From assembly GCF_001429165.1 (NCBI RefSeq), contig NZ_LMIR01000004.1, forward strand, positions 504,923 through 568,922: a stretch of 64,000 nt of DNA. Reading direction: 5' to 3'. Of the stretch, positions 1 through 7,353 are shown piece by piece. Made by a program: the position numbers and the translations under genes. Source of the stretch: Agromyces sp. Root81 (lineage in GTDB: Bacteria > Actinomycetota > Actinomycetes > Actinomycetales > Microbacteriaceae). Below the pieces are notes generated by a model. The model did not search any database. It was given only the letters and a program-made list of their open reading frames with translations, and was not told where the DNA came from. Positions within the stretch are counted from its first letter, which is position 1; each line of letters starts with the position of its first letter.

Positions 1-518
1 CCGGCGAACACCGATTGGTCGCGCAGCACCCCCTTGATCTGCGTGCGGCGCCCGTCGAGCACCGCGGCGAAGTCCGCGAGGGCGAAGTCGGGTGCCGTCG
101 GGTCGGGACCGAGCCGCGCGATGCCCGGCACCTCGGCCGGGTTTCGCACGACGTACACGGCGAGCGACTTCTTCGTGCCGGCCTCGGTGAGGTCGAAGCC
201 AGATCTGTCGTCGAGCCGCACACGCAGGGCGAGCGGCGACCGACCGGGCTTGACGGGGGTCGACGGCAGCTCGTCGTACCACCGCAGCCAGCCGGCGCGC
301 GCGAGATGGAAGACGAGATGCAGGCCGCCCGCGTCGAGGTCGAGGAACTTGCCGTGTCGGTACACCCGCTCGATGCGCTCACCCTCGAGCGCCGACAACG
401 GCGGATCGAAGGTCTTGAGCGCCGAGATCGCCGCGACCCGCAGGGAGACGAAGGCGTGCCCCACCGCCCGCTCGCCGAGGAACGCGGCGAGCGCCTGCAC
501 TTCGGGAAGCTCCGGCAC
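1..518 (-). CDS. Fpg/Nei-family DNA glycosylase, 3' end beyond the window
   Basis: N-terminal 172 codons of a formamidopyrimidine-DNA glycosylase/endonuclease VIII-type enzyme, which excises oxidised bases and nicks the strand by beta-elimination. The protein begins M-P-E-L-P-E-V; the Pro right after the initiator Met is the family's Schiff-base nucleophile and the next Glu is the catalytic acid. A G-K-F-L-D-L-D stretch and the conserved R-L-G-P-D-P segment follow. The C-terminal helix-two-turn-helix and zinc finger would lie outside. The start is GTG at 518, because this places the catalytic Pro second; it also sits 6 nt after a -10 hexamer of a damage-type promoter (525-547). A second family member lies at 3549-4409. 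Confidence 0.85.
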   Translation of the reverse strand, partial: MPELPEVQALAAFLGERAVGHAFVSLRVAAISALKTFDPPLSALEGERIERVYRHGKFLDLDAGGLHLVFHLARAGWLRWYDELPSTPVKPGRSPLALRVRLDDRSGFDLTEAGTKKSLAVYVVRNPAEVPGIARLGPDPTAPDFALADFAAVLDGRRTQIKGVLRDQSVFA

Positions 519-547
519 ACGGCCATCCTGCACCCGACGGCCGACAA
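519..547 (-). promoter_or_regulatory. PafBC/RecA-NDp-like promoter of the fpg/nei gene
   Basis: Read on the minus strand: TTGTCGGCCG (547-538), 7-nt spacer, CAGGAT as -10 (530-525), 6 nt, then the GTG start at 518. The spacing is identical to the elements before 5156, 13329 and 14002. The mycobacterial damage promoter (consensus near TTGTCRGTG-N8-TANNNT) has the same geometry. The transcript would be leaderless. Confidence 0.55.
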
Positions 548-651
548 CGCCACCTGAATCGTCGGGAATCGGGTGATGCGGCGGGGCTCCCGCGGGTGCA
601 TCGTGGAGTGGTGAACGGCATCGCGACCGTTCGTTCGAATCGAGGCGCGTC

Positions 652-1449
652 ATGTCGGGCATCCGTGGCAGCAGGCCGTCCATCGCCGTCATCATCGCGG
701 CCACTGCGCTCATCCTGGCCTCGTGCGTTGCCGGGGCGCCGCCGACTGCCACGAGTGCCGACCTTCCGCAGGGCGACGACCCCGTCTCACTCGACCCCGC
801 CGACTTCACGACCGAGATCGACCATCCGTACTGGCCGATGGAGCCGGGCACGCGGTGGACCTACGTCGAACTCGACTCAGCGGGCGGCGAGCTCACCGTC
901 GAGGTCACCGTGACGAGCGAGACGAAGCTCATCGCGAACGGGATCGAGGCACGGGTCGTCCGCGACACCGTCTCCCGCGGCGGCGAGATCGTCGAGGACA
1001 CCTTCGACTGGTACGCGCAGGATGCAGCGGGCGCGCTCTGGTACCTCGGCGAGGACACCGCGGAGTTCGAGCACGGAGAGATCGTCTCGCGCGAGGGATC
1101 GTTCGAAGCCGGTGTCGACGGTGCGCTTCCGGGCATCGCGCTGCCGGCCCATCCGGTGCCCGGCATGGAGTACCGGCAGGAGTACTCCGCCGGCATCGCC
1201 GAAGACACCGGCGCGGTGCTGAGCGTCGAGGAACTCGTCGAAGTGCCCTACGGCAGGTTCGACGGCGCCCTGCTCACCCGCGACACGAATCCGCTCGAAC
1301 CGGATGTCGCGGAGTTGAAGCTCTACGCTCCGGGCATCGGCCCCGTGCTGACCCTCGACATCTCTGGCGGAAGCGGGCGCGAGGAGCTCATCGACATCAC
1401 GACCGTGCCCGATGGCACGAGCACGGGCCCACTCGGTTCACCCGACTGA
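652..1449 (+). CDS. Putative secreted lipoprotein, unknown function
   Basis: 265-aa protein with a short basic N-terminus, a hydrophobic segment at residues 10-23 and a lipobox L-A-S-C at 22-25, so it should be lipid-anchored on the outer face of the membrane. The mature part is acidic, with few cysteines and no motif I recognise; its beta-rich character (repeated T-V-E-V-T-V-T and W-Y-A-Q patterns) suggests a globular extracellular domain. Start ATG at 652 follows a GAGG-type ribosome site. It converges on the anti-sigma gene, only 9 bp away, without an obvious hairpin between them. I assign no function. Confidence 0.75.
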   Translation: MSGIRGSRPSIAVIIAATALILASCVAGAPPTATSADLPQGDDPVSLDPADFTTEIDHPYWPMEPGTRWTYVELDSAGGELTVEVTVTSETKLIANGIEARVVRDTVSRGGEIVEDTFDWYAQDAAGALWYLGEDTAEFEHGEIVSREGSFEAGVDGALPGIALPAHPVPGMEYRQEYSAGIAEDTGAVLSVEELVEVPYGRFDGALLTRDTNPLEPDVAELKLYAPGIGPVLTLDISGGSGREELIDITTVPDGTSTGPLGSPD

Positions 1450-1458
1450 TGGTCGGAG

Positions 1459-2844
1459 TCAGTCGGTCGCGAAGTCGAGCTTCGAATCGGTGACCGCGAT
1501 GACCGACCAGGTGCCGCCCTCGGCATCGGTGAACTCGTACGCCGGAACGACCACCACGCTGCCGTCGGGCTGCCACTGGCTCGTGAGGCCGAGACGTGCA
1601 CTGACGATCTGCACGTCGTCGACGGGCCAGGCGATGGCGGCGCCCTTCGCCGGGGTGGCCGGCGGCTCGGTCGGAGGCACCCACTCCTCGGTGGTCGTCA
1701 TGACCCGCTGGTCGGCGGCTGCGAACGGCATGGCGGTCATCTGGGCGCCGAACCGCAGGTCGGAGAGCCGTTCGAAGCCCTCCTGTTCGCTGACGATGTC
1801 GTAGTCGCCGATGGGGACGAGGTCGGCGAGTGCGCCGTAGGCGCTGACGATGCCGGCCTGCGTGAGTTCGAGCGACCAGGCCTGGTCGATCCGCTGCCCG
1901 TCGACGACGGGCCAGGCCTGCGCCATCCGCGTCACCGCGCCCTCCCAGGTCTCCGAGCTGTATTCGAAGGCCTCGGGATCGTGCCCGGCCGCCGCGACGA
2001 GCGAGCGCAGGGCGTCGATCGCGGCGGACTCATCGGGCAGGTCGGCGGCGGGGGTCTCGCACATCGGCATCACGGGGAGCGTCGCGTCGGGCGCGTCCGG
2101 CTGCGGCGCGACCGGCTCCGGCGCAGCCGGCCCGGTGCACTCCCACGGATTGATCTGCGGGTCGGAGTACGAGAAGCCGAGTGTGCCGTCGATGGAGACG
2201 TAGAGCGTCGGGCCGGTGCCGTCCTGCGGCCCGACGGTCCAGCCGCCGTTCTGCAGCTCGGGGGTGCCCTCGACACCGAGCACCGCGGCGAGCGCGGCGA
2301 CGGTTTCGGCGTTGGAGGCGGCTCGCGCGTCGAAGGCGTAGGCGGGGGCGCTGCCCGCTGCCGTGGCGAGACCCGAGGCGCTGAAGGATCGGCGACCGTA
2401 TCCGTAGGGCATCATCACGTCGCTGACCCCGGGGCCGGCCATCTTCTGCCCGCCGGCGTCGAAGGCCGAGGGTCCCTCCTGCGTCGCGCCGTCCGTGCCG
2501 GCGCCGCCTTGCAGTGAGATCGGCGGCGCCGAGGCGAGTTCGGTCGATCCGCCCGTCATCGCGCCGAGGCCGAACCCGGCACCGCCGACGATCGCGACCG
2601 CGGCGGCGACCGCGGCGACCATGAGCCAGCGCGGGCGGCGCCTGGCGCGCTCGGCGGCGAGATCCGTGACCTCGGCCTGGGCTGCCGATGCGGCGGCGGT
2701 CGCACCCACCGACGCCGTCGCCGCCACCTCCGCCGTCGCCTGCGCGATGACGTCGTCGGCGAATCCCGCGCGAGGTTCGACGCCGGCAGCGGGGTCGGCG
2801 GCGCGCAGTCGTGCGACCGGGTCGAGCTCGTTGTCGTCGTTCAT
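1459..2844 (-). CDS. Probable membrane anti-sigma factor (partner of the ECF sigma at 2926)
   Basis: 461-aa single-pass protein. Residues 1-70 are a charged, alanine-rich cytoplasmic segment beginning M-N-D-D-N-E-L-D-P-V-A-R-L-R-A-A-D; a transmembrane helix lies near 75-97 after R-A-R-R-R-P-R-W; about 365 residues are extracytoplasmic. It sits 81 bp downstream of an ECF sigma gene on the same strand, the usual sigma/anti-sigma order. I do not see the H-x3-C-x2-C zinc anti-sigma motif, so the assignment rests on topology and position. Start ATG 2844 follows AAGGG at 8 nt; a GTG at 2853 is possible. The outer domain could be a sensor or carbohydrate-binding domain. Confidence 0.65.
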   Translation of the reverse strand: MNDDNELDPVARLRAADPAAGVEPRAGFADDVIAQATAEVAATASVGATAAASAAQAEVTDLAAERARRRPRWLMVAAVAAAVAIVGGAGFGLGAMTGGSTELASAPPISLQGGAGTDGATQEGPSAFDAGGQKMAGPGVSDVMMPYGYGRRSFSASGLATAAGSAPAYAFDARAASNAETVAALAAVLGVEGTPELQNGGWTVGPQDGTGPTLYVSIDGTLGFSYSDPQINPWECTGPAAPEPVAPQPDAPDATLPVMPMCETPAADLPDESAAIDALRSLVAAAGHDPEAFEYSSETWEGAVTRMAQAWPVVDGQRIDQAWSLELTQAGIVSAYGALADLVPIGDYDIVSEQEGFERLSDLRFGAQMTAMPFAAADQRVMTTTEEWVPPTEPPATPAKGAAIAWPVDDVQIVSARLGLTSQWQPDGSVVVVPAYEFTDAEGGTWSVIAVTDSKLDFATD

Positions 2845-2925
2845 GTCGAACACCCTTCGTGCGTGCGGTTCACTTGGGGATATGTCCCTCGTGGGCGCGA
2901 TCTTGCAGCTCGGGAACGACCGGGC

Positions 2926-3447
2926 TCAGAACGTCATCCGCTCGCCCCACGCCTCGCGCAGGCGTTTGCGGGCTCGGGAGAGTGCCGCATCGGCTCCGGA
3001 ACGCGAGATGCCGAGCACCTCTGCGAGTTCCTGACCGTCGAGCCCCTCCCACGCGTGCAGGAGCAGGATGCGCCGGTCGCGTTCGCCGACGCTCTCGAGC
3101 GCGCCGCGCAGCTCGGCGTCGAAGAGCACGCTGAGCTCGGGGTCGTGTTCGATGCGCACCGTCCCGCTCTCGGGCACCTCCTCGACGGGGAGATCTACGT
3201 GCTTGCGGCGGCCGTTCGCGAGCGTGAACCCGGCGGTGCGGTAGAGCCAGGGCAGCACCGCCTCGCGCGGCACGTCTGCGCGGCGACGCCACGCGGTGGC
3301 GAAGACCTCTGCGGCGAAGTCCTCGGCGTCCTGACGCGGACCCCGACGGGCGAAGTACCGCACGAGGGCGGTCGAGTGCTCGCGGACGATCCCGGTGAAC
3401 CATGCCGTGTCCGTACTCGTCACGGCCGCGTCTGCGGGCTCGGGCAT
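2926..3447 (-). CDS. ECF-type RNA polymerase sigma factor
   Basis: 173-aa sigma-70 family protein. Region 2 spans about residues 15-85 (W-F-T-G-I-V-R-E-H ... D-A-E-D-F-A-A-E-V-F-A-T-A-W-R-R-R) and region 4 about 115-170 (R-D-R-R-I-L-L-L-H-A-W-E-G-L, then G-I-S-R-S-G-A-D-A-A-L-S-R-A-R-K-R-L). It would direct core polymerase to promoters controlled by the membrane protein encoded downstream. Start ATG 3447 is chosen because GAGGAGGTG lies just upstream; a longer in-frame extension to 3594 lacks family similarity. Compact size and absence of region 3 fit the ECF class; the subgroup cannot be read from the sequence. Confidence 0.9.
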   Translation of the reverse strand: MPEPADAAVTSTDTAWFTGIVREHSTALVRYFARRGPRQDAEDFAAEVFATAWRRRADVPREAVLPWLYRTAGFTLANGRRKHVDLPVEEVPESGTVRIEHDPELSVLFDAELRGALESVGERDRRILLLHAWEGLDGQELAEVLGISRSGADAALSRARKRLREAWGERMTF

Positions 3448-3548
3448 CGCCACCTCCTCGGCTGCGTCGGCGGGTGCTGCGGTGCTGGCGATCCTCACAC
3501 CGGGTATGTGTCGCGTCAGCCGCGAGTCTTGCACGGCCCGCGCGCGAA

Positions 3549-4409
3549 CTACTCCGCGGCTGGCAGCGGCAGCTGTTCTCCACCCGTCTGGCACGTCGGG
3601 CAGTACTGCGCGGTGGTACTCGCGAACGAGAAGTCGAGCACCGTGTCGCCGCAGACCGGGCAGGCCTCGCCCGCCCTGCCGTGCACCCGCATCGACGCGA
3701 CCTTCGCGGCCTTGAGCTGGTCGATCGGCACCCCGCGTTGCCGGTCGGTCGCGCCCCTGATCATGCCGACCGTGGCATCGAAGAGGCGGTCGAGCTCGGC
3801 CTCCGTCAGCGCAGCGGCGTGCACCACGGGCGAGATCTTCGCGAGGTGCAGGATCTCGTCGGAGTAGGCGTTGCCGATGCCAGCGAGCGACTCCTGCTCC
3901 TGCAGCACGGCCTTCACCTGCTTGCGACGACCGGCGACGACCCGGTCGAAGTCGGCTCGTGCGAACCCGGCGTCGGCGGGGTCGGGCCCGAGCTTGGCGA
4001 CGGCGGGCACCTCGCTCGGGTCGTCGACCACCCAGCAGCCGAGTGACACCCAGTCACCGGCATCCGTGAACTCGACGACCGTGCCGTCGTCGAAGGTCAA
4101 CTCGACGAGCGTCGGCGGGGCGTCCGCGACGGCGTCGGCAGCGGATGCATCCGCCGCACTGCTGCCGTACCGTGCCCAGCCGTGCCGGCCCAGCGAGACG
4201 ACGAGGTGCTGCGCATCGCCAACGGCGAGGTCGACGTGCTTGCCGCGACGGGCGGCCCCGCGCACGCGTTCGCCGCGCAGCGACGATGGTGGCCGGCTGC
4301 GCGTCTTGGCCGCACGGAACTCCACGACGTCGACGCCGGTGATCTCGCGGCCGGCCAATCGCGTGCCGAGATCCTCGACGAGCGCCTCCACCTCGGGCGA
4401 CTCTGGCAT
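3549..4409 (-). CDS. Fpg/Nei-family DNA glycosylase (second copy)
   Basis: 286-aa base-excision glycosylase starting M-P-E-S-P-E-V-E-A-L, with the catalytic Pro and Glu in place, a G-K-H-V-D-L-A-V lysine segment, the helix-two-turn-helix region G-I-G-N-A-Y-S-D-E-I-L and a C-terminal zinc finger C-P-V-C ... C-P-T-C. In E. coli Fpg an Arg sits five residues before the third finger Cys; here that position is Thr (S-T-T-A-Q-Y-C). Lesion preference may therefore differ from MutM. Start ATG 4409 is fixed by the obligatory Pro at position 2. Unlike the gene at the left edge, it has no TGTCGG promoter element upstream. Confidence 0.88.
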   Translation of the reverse strand: MPESPEVEALVEDLGTRLAGREITGVDVVEFRAAKTRSRPPSSLRGERVRGAARRGKHVDLAVGDAQHLVVSLGRHGWARYGSSAADASAADAVADAPPTLVELTFDDGTVVEFTDAGDWVSLGCWVVDDPSEVPAVAKLGPDPADAGFARADFDRVVAGRRKQVKAVLQEQESLAGIGNAYSDEILHLAKISPVVHAAALTEAELDRLFDATVGMIRGATDRQRGVPIDQLKAAKVASMRVHGRAGEACPVCGDTVLDFSFASTTAQYCPTCQTGGEQLPLPAAE

Positions 4410-4464
4410 GCCGTCAGCTTCGCACACCGGGCCGCAGCACAGATAGCCCCTCGACACCGGCAGC

Positions 4465-4496
4465 GCGGATGCCGCGCCCCCCGGCGCGGCATCCGC
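4465..4496 (-). terminator. Hairpin terminator with paired CGGATGCC/GGCATCCG
   Basis: Perfect 14-bp stem (4465-4478 with 4483-4496) and a CCCC loop, directly downstream of the minus-strand DUF6458 gene. Each arm contains one copy of the over-represented octamer. No U-tract follows, as is common in high-GC actinobacteria. Confidence 0.75.
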
Positions 4497-4510
4497 TCCC
4501 CCAACAGGCC

Positions 4511-4768
4511 TCACACCTCGGGAGGTGCGGCCTGGTCTTCGGTCCGCGTGACGCGCTGGCCCGCCACCGGATCGGTGGTCGTGCTCGTCGTGGAGATGCT
4601 CCGACGACGTCGCATCATGAAGATGAGACCGAGGATGATGACGACCGCTCCCGCGATCATCAGGATGTATCCGACGAGATCGAGGTCGATCCAGTCGACC
4701 GTGACGTTCAGCGCGAACGTGAGGACCGCGCCGATCGCCACGAGCAGAATGCCGAGGCCGATGCTCAT
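4511..4768 (-). CDS. DUF6458 family membrane protein
   Basis: 85-aa protein with two transmembrane helices (about residues 3-20 and 33-51) joined by the loop N-V-T-V-D-W-I-D-L-D-L-V-G-Y-I-L, a pattern I recognise from DUF6458 in actinobacteria, followed by R-R-R-R and a 30-residue cytoplasmic Thr/Pro-rich tail. Function is unknown. Start ATG 4768 has GGAGGG upstream. It is followed by a strong hairpin terminator and preceded by csbD on the same strand, 45 bp away; the two may form a small membrane/stress unit. Confidence 0.8.
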   Translation of the reverse strand: MSIGLGILLVAIGAVLTFALNVTVDWIDLDLVGYILMIAGAVVIILGLIFMMRRRRSISTTSTTTDPVAGQRVTRTEDQAAPPEV

Positions 4769-4813
4769 GGTCGTACCCTCCGGTTCAGTCGTGGAATTGG
4801 GATCGCCGCTGCG

Positions 4814-4996
4814 CTACTTCGTGCCGTCCTCGAACGCGTCCTTGACCTTCTCAGCGGCCTGCTTCGCGTCGGCCTTGACCTGGTCGGCCTTGCCCTCGGC
4901 TTCGAGTCGCTCGTTGTCGGTGAGCTTGCCGATGCCCTCTTTGACCTTGCCGGTCATTCGTTCGGCGGTGTTGCCGAGATCGTCCTTGGCGCTCAT
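4814..4996 (-). CDS. CsbD family stress-response protein
   Basis: 60-aa hydrophilic protein rich in Lys, Asp, Glu and Ala (K-D-D-L-G-N-T-A-E-R-M-T-G-K-V-K-E-G-I-G-K-L-T). The repeated G-K-x-K-E/D pattern is typical of the CsbD family, which in Bacillus belongs to the general stress regulon; its molecular role is unresolved. Start ATG 4996 follows GAGGAGGACGCC, a strong ribosome-binding site. Same strand as the DUF6458 gene. Confidence 0.85.
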   Translation of the reverse strand: MSAKDDLGNTAERMTGKVKEGIGKLTDNERLEAEGKADQVKADAKQAAEKVKDAFEDGTK

Positions 4997-5088
4997 GGCG
5001 TCCTCCTCAGGAATCGGTTCCGCCGGCGCACCTGTTCAGTGCGTCGGCTCCTCCACGGTAGGCAGGGCACCACGAGCGCGACAACGGG

Positions 5089-5117
5089 TTGACAACGCCA
5101 ACGACGGCACCTATGGT
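5089..5117 (+). promoter_or_regulatory. Housekeeping-type promoter upstream of the 75-aa gene
   Basis: TTGACA at 5089-5094, 17-bp spacer, TATGGT at 5112-5117. It lies just upstream of a second, damage-type element (5127-5149), so the gene at 5156 probably has two promoters, one giving a leader of about 30 nt and one leaderless. Confidence 0.5.
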
Positions 5118-5126
5118 CGCGCGCGG

Positions 5127-5149
5127 ATGTCGGCGGGTACTGAGACACT
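5127..5149 (+). promoter_or_regulatory. PafBC/RecA-NDp-like promoter of the 75-aa gene
   Basis: ATGTCGGCGG (5127-5136), 7-nt spacer, GACACT (5144-5149), then 6 nt to the ATG at 5156. The element is nearly identical, base for base, to the one in front of rmuC (13973-13995). Confidence 0.55.
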
Positions 5150-5155
5150 CTCACT

Positions 5156-5383
5156 ATGACGACGATCGAACTGCGAGAGACCCGGCACCTCGCCGTGGGC
5201 GACACGCTCGTCAGCGTCTCCGGCAGCAATTACGAGATCACGAAGCTCGCGCGCGTCGGCCGCGGCATCCGCGTGCACTATGTCGCCGACGACGGCGCTG
5301 CAGGGCGGTTCACCGCCGCACCCGAGGCCGTCAGCCGCGTGCTCGCGGGCGGGCACGACAGCCCGGCACGGCACGTCGCCTGA
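5156..5383 (+). CDS. Small protein of unknown function with damage-type promoter
   Basis: 75-aa soluble protein, M-T-T-I-E-L-R-E-T-R-H-L-A-V-G-D-T-L ..., with a predicted run of short beta strands (V-S-V-S-G-S-N-Y-E-I-T-K-L-A-R-V and G-I-R-V-H-Y-V-A-D-D-G) like a small SH3/Tudor-type barrel. No signal peptide, membrane segment or cysteine. I recognise no family. Its start lies 6 nt after a -10 element shared with DNA-repair genes, and it has no ribosome-binding site, so it is probably translated from a leaderless mRNA. The shared promoter is the only functional hint. Confidence 0.65.
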   Translation: MTTIELRETRHLAVGDTLVSVSGSNYEITKLARVGRGIRVHYVADDGAAGRFTAAPEAVSRVLAGGHDSPARHVA

Positions 5384-5437
5384 AGCTCTTCGGGATTCGG
5401 AGCACCAGGTGCCGCTGCAGACCCATATGATCTCGTC

Positions 5438-6160
5438 GTGGAATCCATCGCCGCCCGTGCCGCACTGAACCTCGACCCTGCGCTCCGGCTCACGCCCGAC
5501 GGCATCGAGGCCGCCTACCGCGCGGCACTCTGGGCTCGGCATCCGTGGCGCTACCCCGATGGTGAGAGCCGGCGCTCGGCCGAGCAGTGGGCAACGACGC
5601 TCGGCGAAGCGCGCGCGACCCTGCTCGCCGAGAGTGCGGCTGACCGTGCTGCACATGCGACGACGCCCGCTTCCCGCCGAGGCCTCTCGACAGGCTGGAT
5701 CGTCGGGATCGTGGCGGGCGGTACGGCGATCGTCGTCGGGCTCATCGTGGCGCTCGCGTTCGGCGTCTCGGCGCTCAGCGAGCGCGTGACCGAGCTCGCC
5801 GAACCGCCCTTCGAAGGCGGCTCCGATTCAGAGACGGTCGAGCACTACTCCGCCGCGGAGACGATGTTCGGCTTCCCGGCCGCGCTCGAGTACTACTTCG
5901 ACGAACGCTACCTCGATCAGTGCTCGCTCGAGTTCGAGCAGGGGTGCTGGACGGCCGGCGTCATCCCCGAGAGCGACTGCGAGATCATGATCGTCTCGAT
6001 CAGCTTCGCCTCGACTGAGGAGCAGGCGACCTCCGACTTCGACCAGACGCTCCGCTTCTTCGACGTCGTCGCCGGCGAGACCACGCCCGTCGTCTACGGC
6101 AACGACGAGTACGCCTCCTCCTGGATCCAGGACGTCACCTGCAACGAGGGGTCCGTGTAG
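5438..6160 (+). CDS. Single-pass membrane protein, unknown function
   Basis: 240-aa protein. Residues 1-75 form a helical cytoplasmic domain (D-P-A-L-R-L-T-P-D-G-I-E-A-A-Y-R-A-A-L-W-A-R-H-P-W-R-Y) that loosely resembles a J-domain-like repeat; a transmembrane helix lies near 85-110 and about 130 acidic residues follow outside, with four or more cysteines (D-Q-C-S-L-E-F-E-Q-G-C-W ... D-C-E ... V-T-C) that could form disulfides. The GTG start at 5438 lies 6 nt after TATGAT (5426-5431), consistent with leaderless translation. No family recognised. Confidence 0.7.
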   Translation: MESIAARAALNLDPALRLTPDGIEAAYRAALWARHPWRYPDGESRRSAEQWATTLGEARATLLAESAADRAAHATTPASRRGLSTGWIVGIVAGGTAIVVGLIVALAFGVSALSERVTELAEPPFEGGSDSETVEHYSAAETMFGFPAALEYYFDERYLDQCSLEFEQGCWTAGVIPESDCEIMIVSISFASTEEQATSDFDQTLRFFDVVAGETTPVVYGNDEYASSWIQDVTCNEGSV

Positions 6161-6180
6161 CAGCGAGTCGAGGGCGCTCC

Positions 6181-6585
6181 TCAATCGCCGTTCGCGGTGA
6201 TCTCGTCTTCGAGGAACGCGGTGCCGAACACATCGATGTCGAGCTGCCCCAACGAAACGAGGAGATCGGCAGGCATCACGAAACCGCCTTGCGTCGAATC
6301 CGAATCGCCGCTCCACCAGATTCGTAGTTCGCAGTCATCGCGGAGATGGTGGAGCGCTTCACGGTTCGGTGCGAGCACGTCGACCAGGCGTCGCAAGGAT
6401 CCCATGCCGGTGTGATCACCGGATTCACGCGGATCATCCGTCAGATCGAGCGTCCAGACGGCGCGGAGTGCCGAGGAACGCCTCTGCCGCTCGGCACTCG
6501 GCTCGATTCCGAGCCGTCGAGTGATCTCATCTCTGTTCAGGCGTGTGCTGTGAATGGCGAGCGATGCCCGGTTCCATCGGATCAT
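6181..6585 (-). CDS. DUF4279-like protein
   Basis: 134-aa protein with N-terminal S-L-A-I-H-S-T-R-L-N-R-D-E-I-T-R-R-L-G-I-E-P, the pattern of DUF4279 (a beta-strand followed by a helix entering 'LGI.P'), then W-T-L-D-L, a helical middle part and C-terminal L-G-Q-L-D-I-D-V-F-G. Members are often immunity-like or stand-alone accessory proteins; no partner toxin is visible beside it. It converges with the upstream membrane-protein gene. Family assignment is from pattern memory only. Confidence 0.55.
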   Translation of the reverse strand: MIRWNRASLAIHSTRLNRDEITRRLGIEPSAERQRRSSALRAVWTLDLTDDPRESGDHTGMGSLRRLVDVLAPNREALHHLRDDCELRIWWSGDSDSTQGGFVMPADLLVSLGQLDIDVFGTAFLEDEITANGD

Positions 6586-6611
6586 TCGATGCAGTCCGAT
6601 CGGTCAAGGGC

Positions 6612-6917
6612 TCAAACGAAGACCGGCGAGAGGAACCGCCGCTCGTAGCGCCGGATGCACTTCGTCGCGACGGCGAACTCGTAAGCCTCGATGCACTCGG
6701 GGTCGTCGGCGGCGGCCAGCCGGTACTGCTCGTAGTCGGCGAGCGACGGGAACGTGAACAGCGCGAACGCCTCGTCGCTGTCGCCTTCACTCGGGAGGAA
6801 GTAGCCGTGATGCGTGCCGCCGAGCCTGTTGACGAGGCGGATCCAGCGCTCCCCGTACTCGCGGAACTCGGCGATCTTGTCGGCATCGATCTCGTAGCGC
6901 AGGTGCACGGTGATCAT
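6612..6917 (-). CDS. NIPSNAP family protein
   Basis: 101-aa ferredoxin-like alpha/beta protein, M-I-T-V-H-L-R-Y-E-I-D-A-D-K-I-A-E-F-R-E-Y, with the family's W-I-R-L-V-N-R-L-G-G-T-H-H-G-Y-F-L-P and F-T-F-P-S-L-A-D-Y-E-Q-Y-R segments. NIPSNAP proteins are dimeric stress-responsive barrels of uncertain activity. The start at 6917 begins the conserved first strand; the reading frame is open much further upstream but without similarity. It lies downstream of the broken acetyltransferase on the same strand. Confidence 0.8.
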   Translation of the reverse strand: MITVHLRYEIDADKIAEFREYGERWIRLVNRLGGTHHGYFLPSEGDSDEAFALFTFPSLADYEQYRLAAADDPECIEAYEFAVATKCIRRYERRFLSPVFV

Positions 6918-6982
6918 CAGGGGGCGACTCGTTTCTGTCGGGCGGTGTGCTCTGCGAGACGCGGAGCTCGCGAACGAGTATT

Positions 6983-7353
6983 TCAGGCCGGGCCGAGTTC
7001 GTCCCGCGTGATGAAGACCGATCGCTCGTCGATCTCGGCGCCGAGCGACGGTACGTGGCGAGCGCCGCCGCGTTGTCGCGCTCAGTGCCCGTCCACATGC
7101 CGCGGCACCCGAGTTGCACCGCGACGTCGCGCAACGCGAGAAGCAGCGCCTTCGCGATGCCGCGGCGACGCCAGGCCTCGTCGACGCCGAGTTCGTAGAC
7201 GAACATCTCGGCATCCTTGTCGGGATGCCGCATCTCGACGCCCGACACGAAGCCGACGCCTGCGCCGTCGGGGCCTGTCGCCTCCGACTCACGTACCCTG
7301 AAGCACAGGCCGCGATTCGCGCGCGCCGACGAAAGGCTCCCCGTGAACATCAC
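6983..7353 (-). pseudogene. Frameshifted, N-terminally truncated GNAT acetyltransferase
   Basis: The segment V-G-F-V-S-G-V-E-M-R-H-P-D-K-x3-E-M-F-V-Y-E-L-G-V-D-E-A-W-R-R-R-G-I-A is a GNAT core with its acetyl-CoA loop. After A-L-A-T-Y-R-R the frame is lost at about 7048: inserting one base restores G-A-E-I-D-E-R-S-V-F-I-T-R-D-E-L and a stop at 6983-6985. The usual first 45 or so residues are also missing, since the reading frame runs into the divergent LysR-type gene with which it overlaps. Two independent lesions argue for a real pseudogene; a sequencing error could explain only the frameshift. Confidence 0.65.
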
